The notes beneath the pieces are model-generated. The model saw only the letters and a program-made list of their open reading frames with translations, made no database searches and was not told the origin of the DNA. The position numbers and the translations under genes are program-made. Shown in pieces: positions 11,600-23,507 of a stretch of 64,000 nucleotides of DNA. Position 1 is the stretch's first letter; every line of letters starts with the position of its first letter. The stretch comes from Glossina fuscipes (lineage: Eukaryota; Arthropoda; Insecta; Diptera; Glossinidae), in NCBI RefSeq assembly GCF_014805625.2, contig NW_023998415.1, positions 24,507,659 to 24,571,658 of the forward strand. The letters are read 5' to 3'.

Positions 11600-12340
11600 A
11601 TTTATTGCTTTTGTTATTTGATTTCGAAAAACCCACCAAACACTTTCCGAAGCTTATAGTGATGCTGCTTCGTCATATGCTAGTCGTTGGGTTTGGTTTA
11701 AATATTGATTTTGATATTAATGAGGACCAAAGATTGGAAGACTTACTGGAGGAAAATACAGATCCAACTCTCAACGAACAGCTTAGCAGATGATGAATCA
11801 TCTGTTTCCGGCCGTTTACAAGCGATGAAAAATATTCAAAAGAAAAGAAAACGGCTACCCTACGAATTGACTAAAGACGTTATTTCGAACCGTTTCAACA
11901 TTTCCGGTTCCATTGCTTGCCAAGGCAGGCAGGGCAAGAGAGTTTTCTGTGGGGTATTGCGACTGACGACGGAAAGTGAATCTACTACGACAATCGTAAG
12001 AGCCAAAAATCATGGGTTAGTTCAGAAGAGCCATCCACATGGACAGCAAAGCGGAATATTCATGGCCATAAAGTTTTGCTGTGCCTATGATGGGATCAGC
12101 AAGGTGTAGTGTATTTCCAGCTACTAAAACCGAATGTGATGACAGCAGTTGAACAAACTGAACGATGTATTGTTGCAAAAAAAGCCAGCAAAAGCGGTTA
12201 ACAGACGCAAACTCAACCTTTTGCATGACAAGGCCTGGCAAGTCTTGTCGCGGATAGATTGTTGCAACTCTTTCAACACAATATCCGCCATGTTGCCTTA
12301 AAAATAGTAAAATGTTGTAGGAAATGATGGAACACATTTT
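11600..12340 (+). pseudogene. Decayed mariner-family transposase
   Basis: Characteristic mariner transposase segments appear in order but in different frames. First comes WFGLNIDFDI then EDQRLEDLLEEN (about 11690-11755). Next, in another frame, GRLQAMKNIQKKRKRLPYEL (about 11810-11870). Then a KSWVSSEEPSTWTAKRNIHG segment and CLWWDQQGVVYFQLLKPN (about 12005-12135), which is the hallmark WWDQ-GVVYYELLKP region. Frame breaks and in-frame stops separate these pieces, so it cannot encode an active enzyme. The segment upstream of about 11690 and beyond about 12200 is harder to align. I could not find the terminal inverted repeats or TA target-site duplication. The family assignment is from the motifs; subfamily is not determined. 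Confidence 0.85.
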
Positions 12341-12549
12341 GATTAATTTAATTTGATTGCACCTTATTGTTATTTTTTTTTTTTGGACAAATAAGCCTCA
12401 AATCTATTGGCTTAGTCCATCTCCATTCAACATACCAAAAAAAAAAAAAATATATTGTTATTTATGTTTCATAAATTTCTTATTTGTATTTACGTTGATT
12501 TCTCTACGTTTGATTCTAAGACCATATGTTGTTGTTTACATTTTCCTTT

Positions 12550-12660
12550 AAAACAATATGTTAGCGCGGCTGCCCATTGTGTTTATCACTTAAGACGTTT
12601 TAAGCCGAAAACCAGAACGACGATTCGTTTTATCAACCCCTTACGTATATACGTACCTAG
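12550..12660 (+). pseudogene. Possible serine-protease exon fragment
   Basis: One frame reads KQYVSAAAHCVYHLRRFKPK, which fits the TAAHC box around the catalytic histidine of S1 proteases, followed by RTTIRF. The stretch is GC-richer than its surroundings. No IVGG start, catalytic Asp or GDSGGP region is found in the neighbourhood, and the frame runs into low-similarity sequence. It lies 2.5 kb downstream of an intact S1 protease in the same orientation, so a relic of a tandem duplication is plausible. A chance match to a short motif is the alternative. Confidence 0.3.
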
Positions 12661-12984
12661 GAAAATTAATTCTTGTCTGATTTTAATTCAGAATGCCACG
12701 CAACCTAGTTCCCTTGAAAATGAAATTTTCCAAAAGGTATAAAGGAAAATGAAGATTTTCAAAGTTTCGCGTGACAGCGTTGTAATCAAAGGCAAGCGAT
12801 TAATGAAAGTAATTGTAATAATTCGCTGAAAAATCCATCCATGTTAATGGATTAAGAAACCCGTCAACGCAAAATTTATTGTTTGCCAGTTATTTATAAG
12901 CAAAATGATTTGCTTAATCTGAGTTACTTGAAAAAAGTGAACAGGAGAAGCAATTTTTGAAAAATTCGAATTTTCAACAACAAC

Positions 12985-13330
12985 CACACATGGTACTGCT
13001 GTTACAGCAGTAGAAGACACACGGCACTACTTCTACAGCAACAGTCTCACGATACTGCTTTAAGAGCAGCAGAAAACACGAATTACGACTTTTACAGCAA
13101 CAAAATGCATACAGTACTATATTTAGAGCAGTAAAATACACCTTGTACTTCTTTCACTACAACAACCACACGCGGTACTACTTTTACAGGAATAAAATAC
13201 ACACGGTACTGCTTTTACACCAGTAAAATATACACGGTACGACTTTGAAAGGAATAAAATCACGGAGTACTACTTTTACAGCAACAAAAGGTAACGGCAT
13301 TACTTTTACAACAACAAAATACATATTCAC
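12985..13330. repeat. Minisatellite of about 30-36 bp units containing an inverted repeat
   Basis: About ten diverged units alternate between two forms, GGTACTGCTTTTACAGCAGT and GGTACTACTTTTACAGCAAC, joined by ARAAYACACAC. The first form is itself a near palindrome: TACTGCT at one end pairs with AGCAGTA at the other. The array ends about 210 bases before the start codon of the F-box gene. Confidence 0.85.
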
Positions 13331-13543
13331 CAGAGCTGCTTTCCTAAAGAAAATTTCGCTCTTCGATAAGCGTAATAAAAAGTTGATCTAAATTGTAATT
13401 TGTGGATTCCATTACGCTAAAGTAACATATTTTTGCAAAATTTGTGGTGTCTGTTTCTTTGGTATTATTATCCAAACAAATCACAGCTGTTTTGCATAAG
13501 TCCGACTAAGGGAAACATTTTGTTTTGCGAAAAAGTAAAAAAA

Positions 13544-15038
13544 ATGCAGGAGAATCTAACAAATCATCGTAAGTAAAAAATATTTTAGAAATGTTCATCT
13601 ATTGATTGCATTAATTATTTTTTATAGAAAGAGCAGAAAACTACAGCACGGTGTCATTAGAAAACTTAAATGATGATTGTTTAGAATGCATATTTGAAAG
13701 AATCAATGATTCCCCAGCTCAAATTCAAGTGGCTCGTACCTGTAAACGTTTTCGTTATATTATGTTGCGCTTGTGGAAACGCAATCCAGATAATCGTATT
13801 TTGGTATTAGAACATTGGACCAACATATTGCCACATAGCGAAGACTTGGAGTATTTCCTGCAGGCGATGAGAAAAGAATTTCATACAGTACGCCTTATCG
13901 ATGAATGCCTTAGTGTTTTTCTCAGAGAGATGGAGGAAATGGGTATTAAAGAGATACCTGGTGTTGAAAGATGCGAGTTACAGGATGAAGTAATGGAATG
14001 CTATCCAAAAGATGAGGATATAGAGTTGCTAACAAAATTGTTACCCAACTTAAAGTATTTAAGCTTAAATACGCCCATTACGGGTTGCTTTATCTCGAAA
14101 TTTGAATACCTCGAAGAACTGCATTTGTACGCCGAATATAGCAAAGTCTTTGAAATGAAGCCCGAATTCCTTAATGAATTATTATTAAATTTAAGATATT
14201 TGCGAGTCTTAGATATACGCACTTTTGAGGTAAGCAAACTCACCTTAACACCCGACATAGCCAAATGCATGGTATTGCAAGAATTAAAATTAAATTTAAA
14301 TACACTAAAAACGGCCTTGGATTACGTGCTTATGATGCCTCAATTAAGGCATTTAAAGGTTCTACTCGATCAAGATGTTGACTTTAGTTCCATTTTAAAT
14401 GTTGACTCCTTTGACTATAAGATCTATGAGACCAAAGAATTTATTCATATTTTGGAAGAGAAAAGCTCATCAATAATTGGCTTAGCAGTGGATCTATATT
14501 TTATGCCTTTATCTTTGAACTGGGATTTAAATATGAAATATTTAAATTGCAATAAATTGAAACTATTGGCACTATGCAATTGTGATTATGAGTCGAACTT
14601 TTTTGATCGTTACACACACATGAACCAATTGGAAATTTTGTGTTTACGGCACGCCAGCTCTCTGGAAAACGATACGGTTATGAAATTTTTAAAAGCCTGT
14701 CCTCAATTGCAGCATCTCGATATAAGTTATTGCATGCAAGTGAATAAATCTTTGTTAACTGCCATAACGGAATATCTAAGTCAGCAAGAGCGTGCACATA
14801 AACTATGCATCTATTATCGTATGTCGGGACTGGAGACAGAAGTGGAGAGGGTAAGTCGTAAATGATTATGAAAGCAATCTTTCTAATTCGATGTTTATTA
14901 CAGAACTCCGCTTATTGGTCTTCGCAAAAATATGTGCGTTTGTGCTTTGATTTTCCTCCAAATTCGGATATTGGCTTAAGTTATGTTTATCGCGGTTTTG
15001 TTTTCAATTTTGAACCCAGTATCGAAAATTCTCACTAG
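13544..15038 (+). CDS. F-box and leucine-rich-repeat protein, 460 aa
   Basis: Exons 13544-13568, 13628-14850 and 14904-15038 join in frame (1383 bases with stop). The first exon gives MQENLTNH, and the F-box follows at about residues 19-62: LENLNDDCLECIFERI, then VARTCKRFRYIMLRLW. The rest is a series of irregular leucine-rich repeats, clearest near the C-terminus as LEILCLRHASSL and CPQLQHLDISYCMQ. Proteins of this build are substrate adaptors of SCF (Skp1-Cullin-F-box) ubiquitin ligases: the F-box binds Skp1 and the repeats bind the target. Target and named orthologue cannot be read from the sequence. The start is the ATG in AAAATGC with a GTAAGT donor 25 bases later; phase agrees at both junctions. 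The final exon encodes an aromatic tail (YVYRGFVFNFEPS). Confidence 0.85.
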
Positions 15039-15217
15039 ACTCATAGATGTACGCACATAAAATCAATATGAAAGAATTCGTGCTATTTATTTTCTTAGTT
15101 TCTTTTATAAAGCAACTCGAAATTGCGATTATTTGTTTTTATTACATCAATGACGAAGCGCCAAAATTGTCAACAGAAAATTATTATATGCGTCGATTCA
15201 AAGAAGGACGTTGAATT

Positions 15218-15223
15218 AATAAA
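15218..15223 (+). terminator. Polyadenylation signal AATAAA of the F-box gene
   Basis: AATAAA lies 180 bases after the TAG stop. It is followed by T-rich sequence at about 15230-15265, as expected downstream of a cleavage site. Confidence 0.5.
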
Positions 15224-16764
15224 TTAACCTTTATATTTTTGTATTTTTATTATTTTTTTTTTTTTTCTTATATTGAAATATTATAATTCGCTCTCGAAAG
15301 GCCCCCAAAAATAGAAACATATGCAAGTTTTTAAATTAAACTTTTGTTTACAATAAATTCTTATTTTTTTTAATCAAAAATATATATTTTTGTTTTAAGC
15401 AAAGGGTAATGAAACTGATAATATAGCCCATAGCATATACATATATCTTATATAATTATAAATAAATTTATGTGGAAAACATCATTTAGAACAGAATTTG
15501 TTAGTGGCGAGTACGAGAAACAACATGATGTGCAACTCAAAACGGCCTTTTAGCCAATACAAAGGAGAATGTTGGACCGATTACTTGTGCTGAAAGGACA
15601 AAGAAGTCCACTAAGCTATGATAACTATATATTTATGCAATACTCCCCACAACGACATAAGCCAAAGACCCTTTATTATATTTAAAAAATATTCTCCTAT
15701 AATTTAGCACAAAACTATATAAACTGTAAGTATTATTTAGATAATCGCGAATCCTTGGATATGTTTAACTAATTTAAAAATTTGATACGAGAATTTGTAT
15801 TAAGGTAGCTCTAATGCTCATCTTACTGACTCGACACAAATCGGGGAATAATAATAAAAATAAAAATAATGTCGGCCTAAATGTTTTATGTTAATTACAT
15901 TTTTTTTTTTTTTGAAATGTGTAGCAGTAATCGAAAAGTGCTATTTAATTTAATGCAATTTTATGAATTTTCTACACTCTCGTCTTTACACTCTACCGAT
16001 TAAAACATTTTAAATAGTATTGTAGGATAGATAATATATGAAATTACAACGAGCGAGAAAGCGAGAGGGTATGCAATATTGTACAATTTTCAACTTGATG
16101 ATTTTTAATTTTGATGGGCCCAAAATGAAGAGGACTTGATATTGCTATTAGACTTGCATGTAATATTTGACCTCCCTTCGATCCGTTTTTCTTCACATGG
16201 ATGTGTAGATTAATCACCAAAATTCTTTAGGCAGGGTTGCAATACAAAATGGATATGTATGAAATGTACTATGGAAAACGGGTGTCTTTTTTTTTATTGT
16301 AAACAGCATTAGGGAATAATATGAAAGAATTAAATATACTCGAGAAGTTTTAAGATGGCCACTCTAACGGGATCGCAAAACGGTTGACGTGCGAGTAAAG
16401 CTACTGAAAAACATTCGCAATGACATTTGATAGTTACTATATTATTGAAATTAACGTTGTCTACGTCTGTATTAATTTGTTATAGTAAAACCTACAACAT
16501 GCTGTAAGACGGGGTAACTAAATATATACTTTTGAGAAGTATAGCACTTTTTTTAAAAATACACCTTCGTTTTGCTGTTTTGAACTGCGTTCTTTCAAGC
16601 ATAAGAAAACGAGAAACAAAAAGGGACTACTCAACACTATAGATTACTAAAAAAATGTGGAAAACGCAAATTATATAATCAATAAAAAAAACTAGTAGTC
16701 AACATTGCAAAGCTATCGCAAATGAAATTTGATAATAGCTTAAAAGAAATTATCCGTTTTAGTC

Positions 16765-16890
16765 TTACAAATAAAATTTTATTCTCAGCATCCTTTTGGG
16801 CCTCCATAAGAAATGCAAAGCAGAGTAAATGTTGCTCTGAGAAATAGAATTTTATTCTCAGCACCTTTTTTGGCCTCCATATGAAATGCG
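16765..16890. repeat. Short direct duplication, period about 73 bp
   Basis: The string AATTTTATTCTCAGCA followed by CCTTTT, then GGCCTCCATA, then GAAATGC occurs at about 16775 and again at about 16848 with few differences. Confidence 0.8.
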
Positions 16891-17245
16891 AATATATAAT
16901 ATTTTGCTTCTTGATTTTCGAATAAGCTACAACGTATAGGAAAATGTGTAAGACGGTCAAATGGTTGCAAAAGCTGAACTGCATCTTGCAATATCGATAA
17001 TTTGTCTCAATCTCCAAAAGATAACCGCTTAAGTTTCTTGAAATATATATTTCGAAAAATGAAATGGGTTGTAGACTTGAACTTACACATACGATCGGTA
17101 TGACAGAGTTGCATAAACTAGCGAAGAGATTTTTATCCTTTTTTATTGAGAAAACATTGAAATGTTTTTGCAAAAAATCGTAGAATTTTTTTTTTGTAAT
17201 TAAATTTTTGTATATAATTTAATTTAGTTTAATTTTCTTTTTAAA

Positions 17246-17251
17246 TTTATT
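17246..17251 (-). terminator. rt: Polyadenylation signal AATAAA of rt
   Basis: TTTATT on the plus strand is AATAAA on the rt strand, 139 bases beyond the rt stop codon. Confidence 0.5.
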
Positions 17252-17389
17252 AATTTTCTAAAGAGAGACAAAATGTTTTACATTCACGTGTACATAAACT
17301 AAAATATGTTAAGTAAATTAAATTTCAATTTTAAATCGAAACACAATGCAATATCTTTGTATACATATTTACAAAATGTGTTATATAAG

Positions 17390-20300
17390 TCAGTTTAAAA
17401 GTGCATCACGTTGCAATACAAAATCCCAAGTATCTTTCCATCGCAACTTACTAACTTCATCGGCAGTTAATTTTTTTAAACCATAACTAATGGGCAAGAA
17501 ACGTATATAAATAGCGACAACAGCGATTAGCCATAACAAAATTAATAGACGATACAAATGCACCATCCAACGCAATTGTCCACAATATCGCCTAAATAAA
17601 TAATCGATATGCTCTACAATATAGCATAGCAATAATAGTTTAAATAGAAACGCCGGCAAGTAATGATGCAAGAATAATGTGCGCTCTACAAAGAAAAATG
17701 GCAAATAATGCATTAAGTAGCCAACAAAATAAATATGACCGATTGTTACGAAACGTTGCCATTCCTGAAAATCGATATCGTAGCATAGACGTTGTTTTCT
17801 TAAAACATAAAATAAGGCCAGTGCCGCATAGATTAATACCGCAATTGAACCGGTATACCAAATTAACACGTTGCCCAGTAAATGAATTTGACCATTGGAT
17901 TTTGTATCAAGCCAATAAGCGATGCCCTTAGTAAGCAAAGGCCATTCCAATGGTTCCGAACTATACATATGGCTTTGTATTTGAGGGCCGTGCCAAAACA
18001 TTTTCGCTTGCAATTCCAAGAATTTCTGAAAAAATGTCAGCTTTGTAGGTTTAGTTGGCAGCATCTCAGCTTTAAGCAGCTGCTGTTCACGTTCGTGTTC
18101 ATCTTGATCTAAAGGAAAGAAAAGAAAATTAATTTTCATATTACATACGAACGAAAACATTATGATGAGTCCCGTCTCATCATTTCGCTTAATGTAATTA
18201 TTCGTATAACGACATTTCAAAGTGCTTGAAAAAGCCTTCCGATCCGAACCACTTTCAATAGCTTCCCTCCTTAAGCCAGAATATGTCAGTGTACCGAATT
18301 TCATTAATATACACAAAAAAACGATATATTGAAAGGGACAGACAAGCTTACATCGGTACAGAAAGTGATTTTAAATCAATCAGGAAGTGTAGATCAATCA
18401 GCTAGTAGCGTATAAAAAAAAAAAAAATTAAAAAGGACTTCGTTATCTTTTCGTCTCGTCACAAAAAACAACACAGCATACTAATAGCACATCAGGTTGG
18501 CCTTTCTCTTGGCAGTGAAGAATTCCACTCACTTTGTACCTGTCTTAGACATTAATCGACTTGCTCTGCTGTCGGAAAGTTAAATTTTTAAAATGTATGC
18601 ATGTATGTAATTTTGCTTATTCATTTATGTGATAACACATTATAAAGCTATATTTATGTATTCAAAAGTACTTTCATATAATTGCATACAATTGGTTTCC
18701 ATAATACGTGTGCTAAGAATATAATGCAATATGTATATGTACTCATTTCAATAATTAAATAATTAATTGATGAATAATAATATATAGTATATAAAGCTTT
18801 ATGATGATATTTTTTTAGAGCATGAAAAGGTTTAAATCAAGTTTGCTAATCGGTACAGCCACCACTGAAGGATGGGGGTATACTTATTTTGTTTTTTTCC
18901 ACAATGTATGTAATCTCAAAACAAAGCTTGACGGACCCTATAAAGTACATGTATATTCTTGATCGGCGTGAAATTGTAAACTGATTCAGTCATGTTTGTC
19001 CGTCTGGTGATGTTTGTTGTTAGCACTCTCTAGGCCGCAAAATTGAACACGTGGACTTCAAACTTTGTAGAAACATTAGAAGTTTTCACACAGTGGAGCA
19101 TAAACTGAATGCAACCCTGTTTTTCTTAACAAAAATTTGTGGGTTTTTGCTCACACTCTATCCTTCACGTGCAAACCTGGAAAAAATCGCCCATGTCCAT
19201 ACAAAGTTACAAGTGATCAAATTTTCTTTTTTGAGGCTTTATGCTTAAAATGATTTAATGATTAATGATTAAAAATATTTTGTACATATATGTGCCTAGA
19301 AATGGGTTAATTCTAAAATAAACATAGTAGTCACACCCATTAATTTTTTCTCAATAATACCAGAGATATGGGTATCAAATAAAAGAACTTGGAGAGTAGA
19401 ATGCGAAAAGCATAAGGGTGGGTATGCGAGGTTCGTCCCCTGCCGCATATAAATTTCGTACTTGTTTTACTTGCACTTAAAACTTGGCTAGACTCCTGTG
19501 CATTTAAATTTATACAAAAAAAAAAAAAGGCTGGAAAAGAATTATCTGGAAAATTCGATTATATCGCAGTGGACAAGTTATTGGTTTTGATTTCGGTCAA
19601 GTAGAAAAATATGAAATCCACATATCATTTGCGTTCATTAGTTGAGTAATGTTATGTCCAAGCAACGTCAAGAAAATCAAGAACAGATCATACAACTGCA
19701 AGTCTATGCCCTTTGCCAAGGTCTTACAATTAAAGTCATGCATTTTGAATGTCAAAACCTTTAACCATTTCGAAGGTACGTATTGGGAGCGGAGCGCAAG
19801 ACATTATGACGTAATATTACAAAAATATTTCACTTTTATTTAAATTGACTGGATTACGTATCTATAGCTAAAAAAAAAACTGATTGTCTTGTCATTCCTT
19901 AATTCTTTCTGTGGTTACTCGTACAACCCGGTGCATGTTGCCTTGACTTAAACTAAGTTTAAAGAATAAGCTTCGGTTATAGCACGGTTTCGATACAGTG
20001 AGGTATGAATTAAATGCGAACGAGGGACGCCTGCACAATAATAACAAATTTCTCATTCAAGATTTACTTCACTTTTGTTAATTAATTTGATTTCGTTTCA
20101 TCAAGTTAACAGACATATACACATATACAATGTTTCACAAATATATCGTTGCTTTTGAGATGGTTGGAGACATATATTCCGCAAGCTTAGCAGTAACGCA
20201 ACTTTAAAATGACGCGACATATGTAAATGAGTGACATCTTTTTATCTTTTTTTTTTTTTTTCGTTTTAACTAACCTTTGGTATAACGATGCTCCTCTACA

Positions 20301-22997
20301 TTCCAAATAGCATCTTTATTGTCTTTTACACGATCGCCAGCGACTTCGTGTTGATTAAAACCCCATTCCGGTAATTGACGTCCCGTAAAACGTAATGCTG
20401 CACCAGTGGATACGTGAATTAAACGCACTTCTGATTTGATGGCATGCCAGATTGATCCCTCCTAATTAAAAAAAAAAAAAAACAATTATTTTTTTAATTT
20501 TACTTACAACAATTTCAAATGTATTCGTTGAAGTGAGCCGCGATAATTCACCACCTAAGGCAGACAATACATATGCAATAACAAACGTGGAAGTATTAGT
20601 TGACGGCGATCGGGATCATATTTCCATTAAATTTCAACGTGTAACCTTGATCGACATTTAAATCCTATACCACTTGAGTATATTAAGTTAGTGCGGACGT
20701 ATGTGACATAGACACACCTTTTATTATACCGATCGATTCAGAATCATAATTTGAATTGATCTAAACGTGTCCGTCTCTCTGTCTGATGTCTTTCCATGTC
20801 AATTTATGTACAAGGTAGAGATTGCACTCTTTGAGATATTTGAATAAAATTGTGTGCAGTAACGCCATTGAAAACGGTTTGAGTCGGTCCACTTTTTCTC
20901 CATATTACTCTCTATGCTGAAAAGTCGCTATATGGAAAAAAATTGCAATTTTCAAAATTTCTCAGCAAACGTGCCTAAGTAGTAGTAATATTTCGGCATT
21001 CTAAATTGATATTGAAACTTTGGCCGGCTGGGGCAACATTTGAACCCCCTCTCATATAACGAAAACTAAAGTTCATGCGACAAAAAGTTATAATTTTCAA
21101 TTCTTCATGATGAAAATTATATTATAATAGTAACTTAACATAAAAAAATTAACTCTACCAAATGTGGACCATCTCGGCCTATTTTTAAGATCCTTTAAGT
21201 TTTAATATGTTATATGTGATGAAAGTTGACCCATAATAGTAATTTCATATAAAAATAAGAATTTTCTTAGGCAATGTGATGTAGGTAGGGTATTTAATGG
21301 TGCGCCTTACCCGTTTTAAAATTATTATGATTTTAATCTGATCTATAGATTTAATCCAAAAATTGATGTGCAAAGTTTTTTTTTAACTTTTTACCCGAAA
21401 CAACAGCTCAGACAAAGACATAGTCGGATTATAGCTACATATGCTTTCAGATCTTGATTGAATTTTTAAAATTTTTTAATTCAAAATTTTCGCATTTGAA
21501 CTTTGAAACGAGAAAATTTAATTTAAAAATGCAAGTCTTTAATATAAATAAAATACTCGTCGTACCGATTCTTTATTTAATATCTCTACTCGCCACAACA
21601 GTTCGCCTTTCATATTGACGTCGTAATCGATATAACAGGAGACCTCTTGACATTGTGGCGTCATCGGGGCGGCCACGTCATGCGAATTTAAAGCTCTACT
21701 TGTTATACCGTGCACCAATTGTATTATGTCCCCATGACGTATAATGTCGGGTTCATTTTCTACAACTAAATCGTCCCGCTCTGGTCTCTTAACTATCCAC
21801 CAATTGTTGACATCTTTAAAAGAGTAACATGTCACTTGCTGTTGATGCGACGAACCACGCTTATCAATATACCGAACGGGATAAACATGGGGATGCGAGT
21901 GCAACCAGCATGTACGTCCATATGTATGACGTAATGTTATTTGAGAGCCATGAGCTATTTTCAGCGGTTGCCCTTTCGTAATCGAAGCCAAACCACCCTC
22001 TAACGATGCTTGAAAAGCGCTCGTCATAACGCTATCGTGTGGACCGGCTCGATAAAGGGTTTGCAAATGAATATAAAATACAAGCAAATACAAACACAAT
22101 GGAAGTACGGTAAAAATAATAAACTGCAAAACCGTTTGTAGGCAAATCTGGAGATCTAAGCAAAAAGCATTTTATTCATCAATTGTTTTATTTACCTTCT
22201 TGTTGCCACTTACTCGATATTGTTGCATCATATAGAAGATCCCAAAGATGCTTGACTATCAAATAACCCGCTAAGCAATACGTTAGAAAACCTACATACT
22301 TTACGCATACAGCACAGGTTAGCAAAGAAGCGGCAGCGATACCATAAAATATCCAGACGGGCTTTGAGATATTTGTTTTTTGAAATTTAAGCAGCATACA
22401 CAAGCCCAGCACACCGAAAAACAATAGCATGGATTCCATTAAAATGAAACGCGATTGTGTTAACAGGGCATTGTCGAATATGATGAGGAGGCCGCCTAAA
22501 AGGGAGCACCACCGCGAAATGCCCGATTCATGCAGTAAATGATAGACTGCGGTGGGCAGAAGACTGCCGAATAAAGCGGGAATAAAGCGCAACCAAAATA
22601 TGGGAACATTTTGCGAATAATGCGAGCCAATGCGTGTAGAAGTGAAATTACCGTTATAATCAATGCCGCTAACGAAAGCGGCTATCAATTGCTTACCTAA
22701 CGGTGGATGCTGATCGAAGAAGAAAATATGCCGCACATAATGCGAAATAAATTTACCGTAATGCAGCTCATCGAAGACAACATCGCGCGGCATGTTTAAG
22801 CGATAAAAACGCGTACAGAAAGCTGTTAGAAAAAGGGCCCAACTGAACAAATCCAATTGTAGTTGTACAACAAATTTCTCTCGCTGCTGTTGAGAGAAAG
22901 TTGTACTATTTTCAGAGCCTCGAATCGACGTAGAACGCGTTCCGCTCTCCGTCGGCGCTTGATAATCTTCATCTTCTAATCCTGGATGTTGTTGTTG

Positions 22998-23030
<33 letters not shown>

Positions 23031-23507
23031 TTGATTTTGATAATCCGCTAGACATGAAGATGAGCAATTACTAGTGCATAATAATGTGGAGCTTTCTTTG
23101 GCACAAGAATCTCTTTGAATGTCATAAAAAGATTGACATCCGCATACCGTCGTCTCAAGGCGACAATTCACATCACGACAACAGTTAACGAATGCGGTAA
23201 TATTGCCATTGCATAAAGCAGCCGCGGCCACAGTAGCCAAAGTGCTATAAGCTTTTGACGACGCCGACGCAGATGCGAATGCCGTTTTTCGTGATGTATC
23301 AACAAGATGTTCAAGTTTGTTGCCTTCTTGACAGCGTTGAAGTCTTTCGTTTTTGTAATCCGTTGTCGACCTGTTAACAGCAATCATTGCAGTCGTTGTT
23401 GTTGTTGTTGTTGTTATTGCCGTCTCGTTCGGTAAATTACAATTTTTTATTGCTTTGAGTTTTGTAACTTTACGTCTCTGCACGAGATTATGCTGACTTG
23501 ATGACAT
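17390..23507 (-). CDS. rt: Protein O-mannosyltransferase 1 (rotated abdomen), 935 aa
   Basis: Exons on the minus strand are 22196-23507, 21566-22155, 20275-20461 and 17390-18108; phases agree and the sum is 2808 bases. The enzyme moves mannose from dolichyl-phosphate mannose to Ser/Thr of proteins such as dystroglycan in the ER membrane, working as a complex with POMT2 (twisted in Drosophila). The PMT domain starts near residue 220 with a membrane segment, then [20 protein letters not shown] with the conserved Asp-Glu. LESMLLFF and further membrane helices follow. The lumenal MIR region has [26 protein letters not shown] and [10 protein letters not shown]. The C-terminal membrane part includes [19 protein letters not shown] and ends [28 protein letters not shown] and SCYIDYDVN favour POMT1 over POMT2. 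The first 215 residues are a low-complexity extension with a run of about 13 Gln. The start is ATG at 23507 (MSSSQHN); the upstream frame has no earlier ATG. Confidence 0.93.
18150..18370 (+). repeat. Dispersed repeat family B, copy in rt intron
   Basis: It shares CATTATRATGAG, CGCTTAATGTAATTATTC, TATAACGA and a terminal GACAGACAAGCTTA phrase with copies at 24241, 51310, 54690 and 61640. It has no open frame of interest. Confidence 0.6.
18920..19215 (+). repeat. Dispersed repeat family C, copy 1
   Basis: It aligns by eye with 36245-36580 in the same orientation. Shared phrases include CCCTATAA, CTTGATCGGCGTGAAATT/CTTAATCAGCATGAAATT, CAGTCATGTTTGTCCGTCTG, GACTTCAAA, and CCATACAAAGTTACAAGTGA. 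It lies inside rt intron 3. Confidence 0.75.
20462..21565 (-). other. rt: Intron 2 of rt carrying a family A repeat
   Basis: The 1.1-kb intron has donor GTACGA, directly after the codons for NKES, and acceptor TTAG before GAG. About half of it is dispersed repeat family A copy 2. The donor was chosen because it keeps the length of the MIR-region loop equal to that of vertebrate POMT1. Confidence 0.75.
20705..21250 (+). repeat. Dispersed repeat family A, copy 2
   Basis: It starts GACATAGACACACCTTTTAT and runs in parallel with copy 1 (10860-11442) to GTTGACCCATAATAG. The similarity spans more than 500 bases with many substitutions and small indels, so the insertions are old. It is embedded in rt intron 2, antisense to the gene. 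Confidence 0.8.

Larger units (their letters stand above)
15039..17389. other. Intergenic DNA between convergent genes
   Basis: AT-rich stretch between the F-box gene and the 3' end of rt. It carries T and A runs and the 73-bp duplication at 16765-16890. The minus-strand open frames at 16679-17173 cross that duplication and look non-coding. Likely polyadenylation signals of both flanking genes lie near its ends. Confidence 0.6.
18109..20274 (-). other. rt: Intron 3 of rt, repeat-filled
   Basis: The 2.2-kb intron holds a family B repeat (about 18150-18370), a family C repeat (about 18920-19215) and A/T runs. The donor GTTAG follows base 20275 on the minus strand and the acceptor TTTAG precedes base 18108. 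No nested gene was seen. Confidence 0.8.

Noticed and set aside
16679..17173. 164-codon minus-strand open frame
   Set aside because: It crosses the 73-bp duplication, starts from a doubtful codon, and has no recognisable domain.
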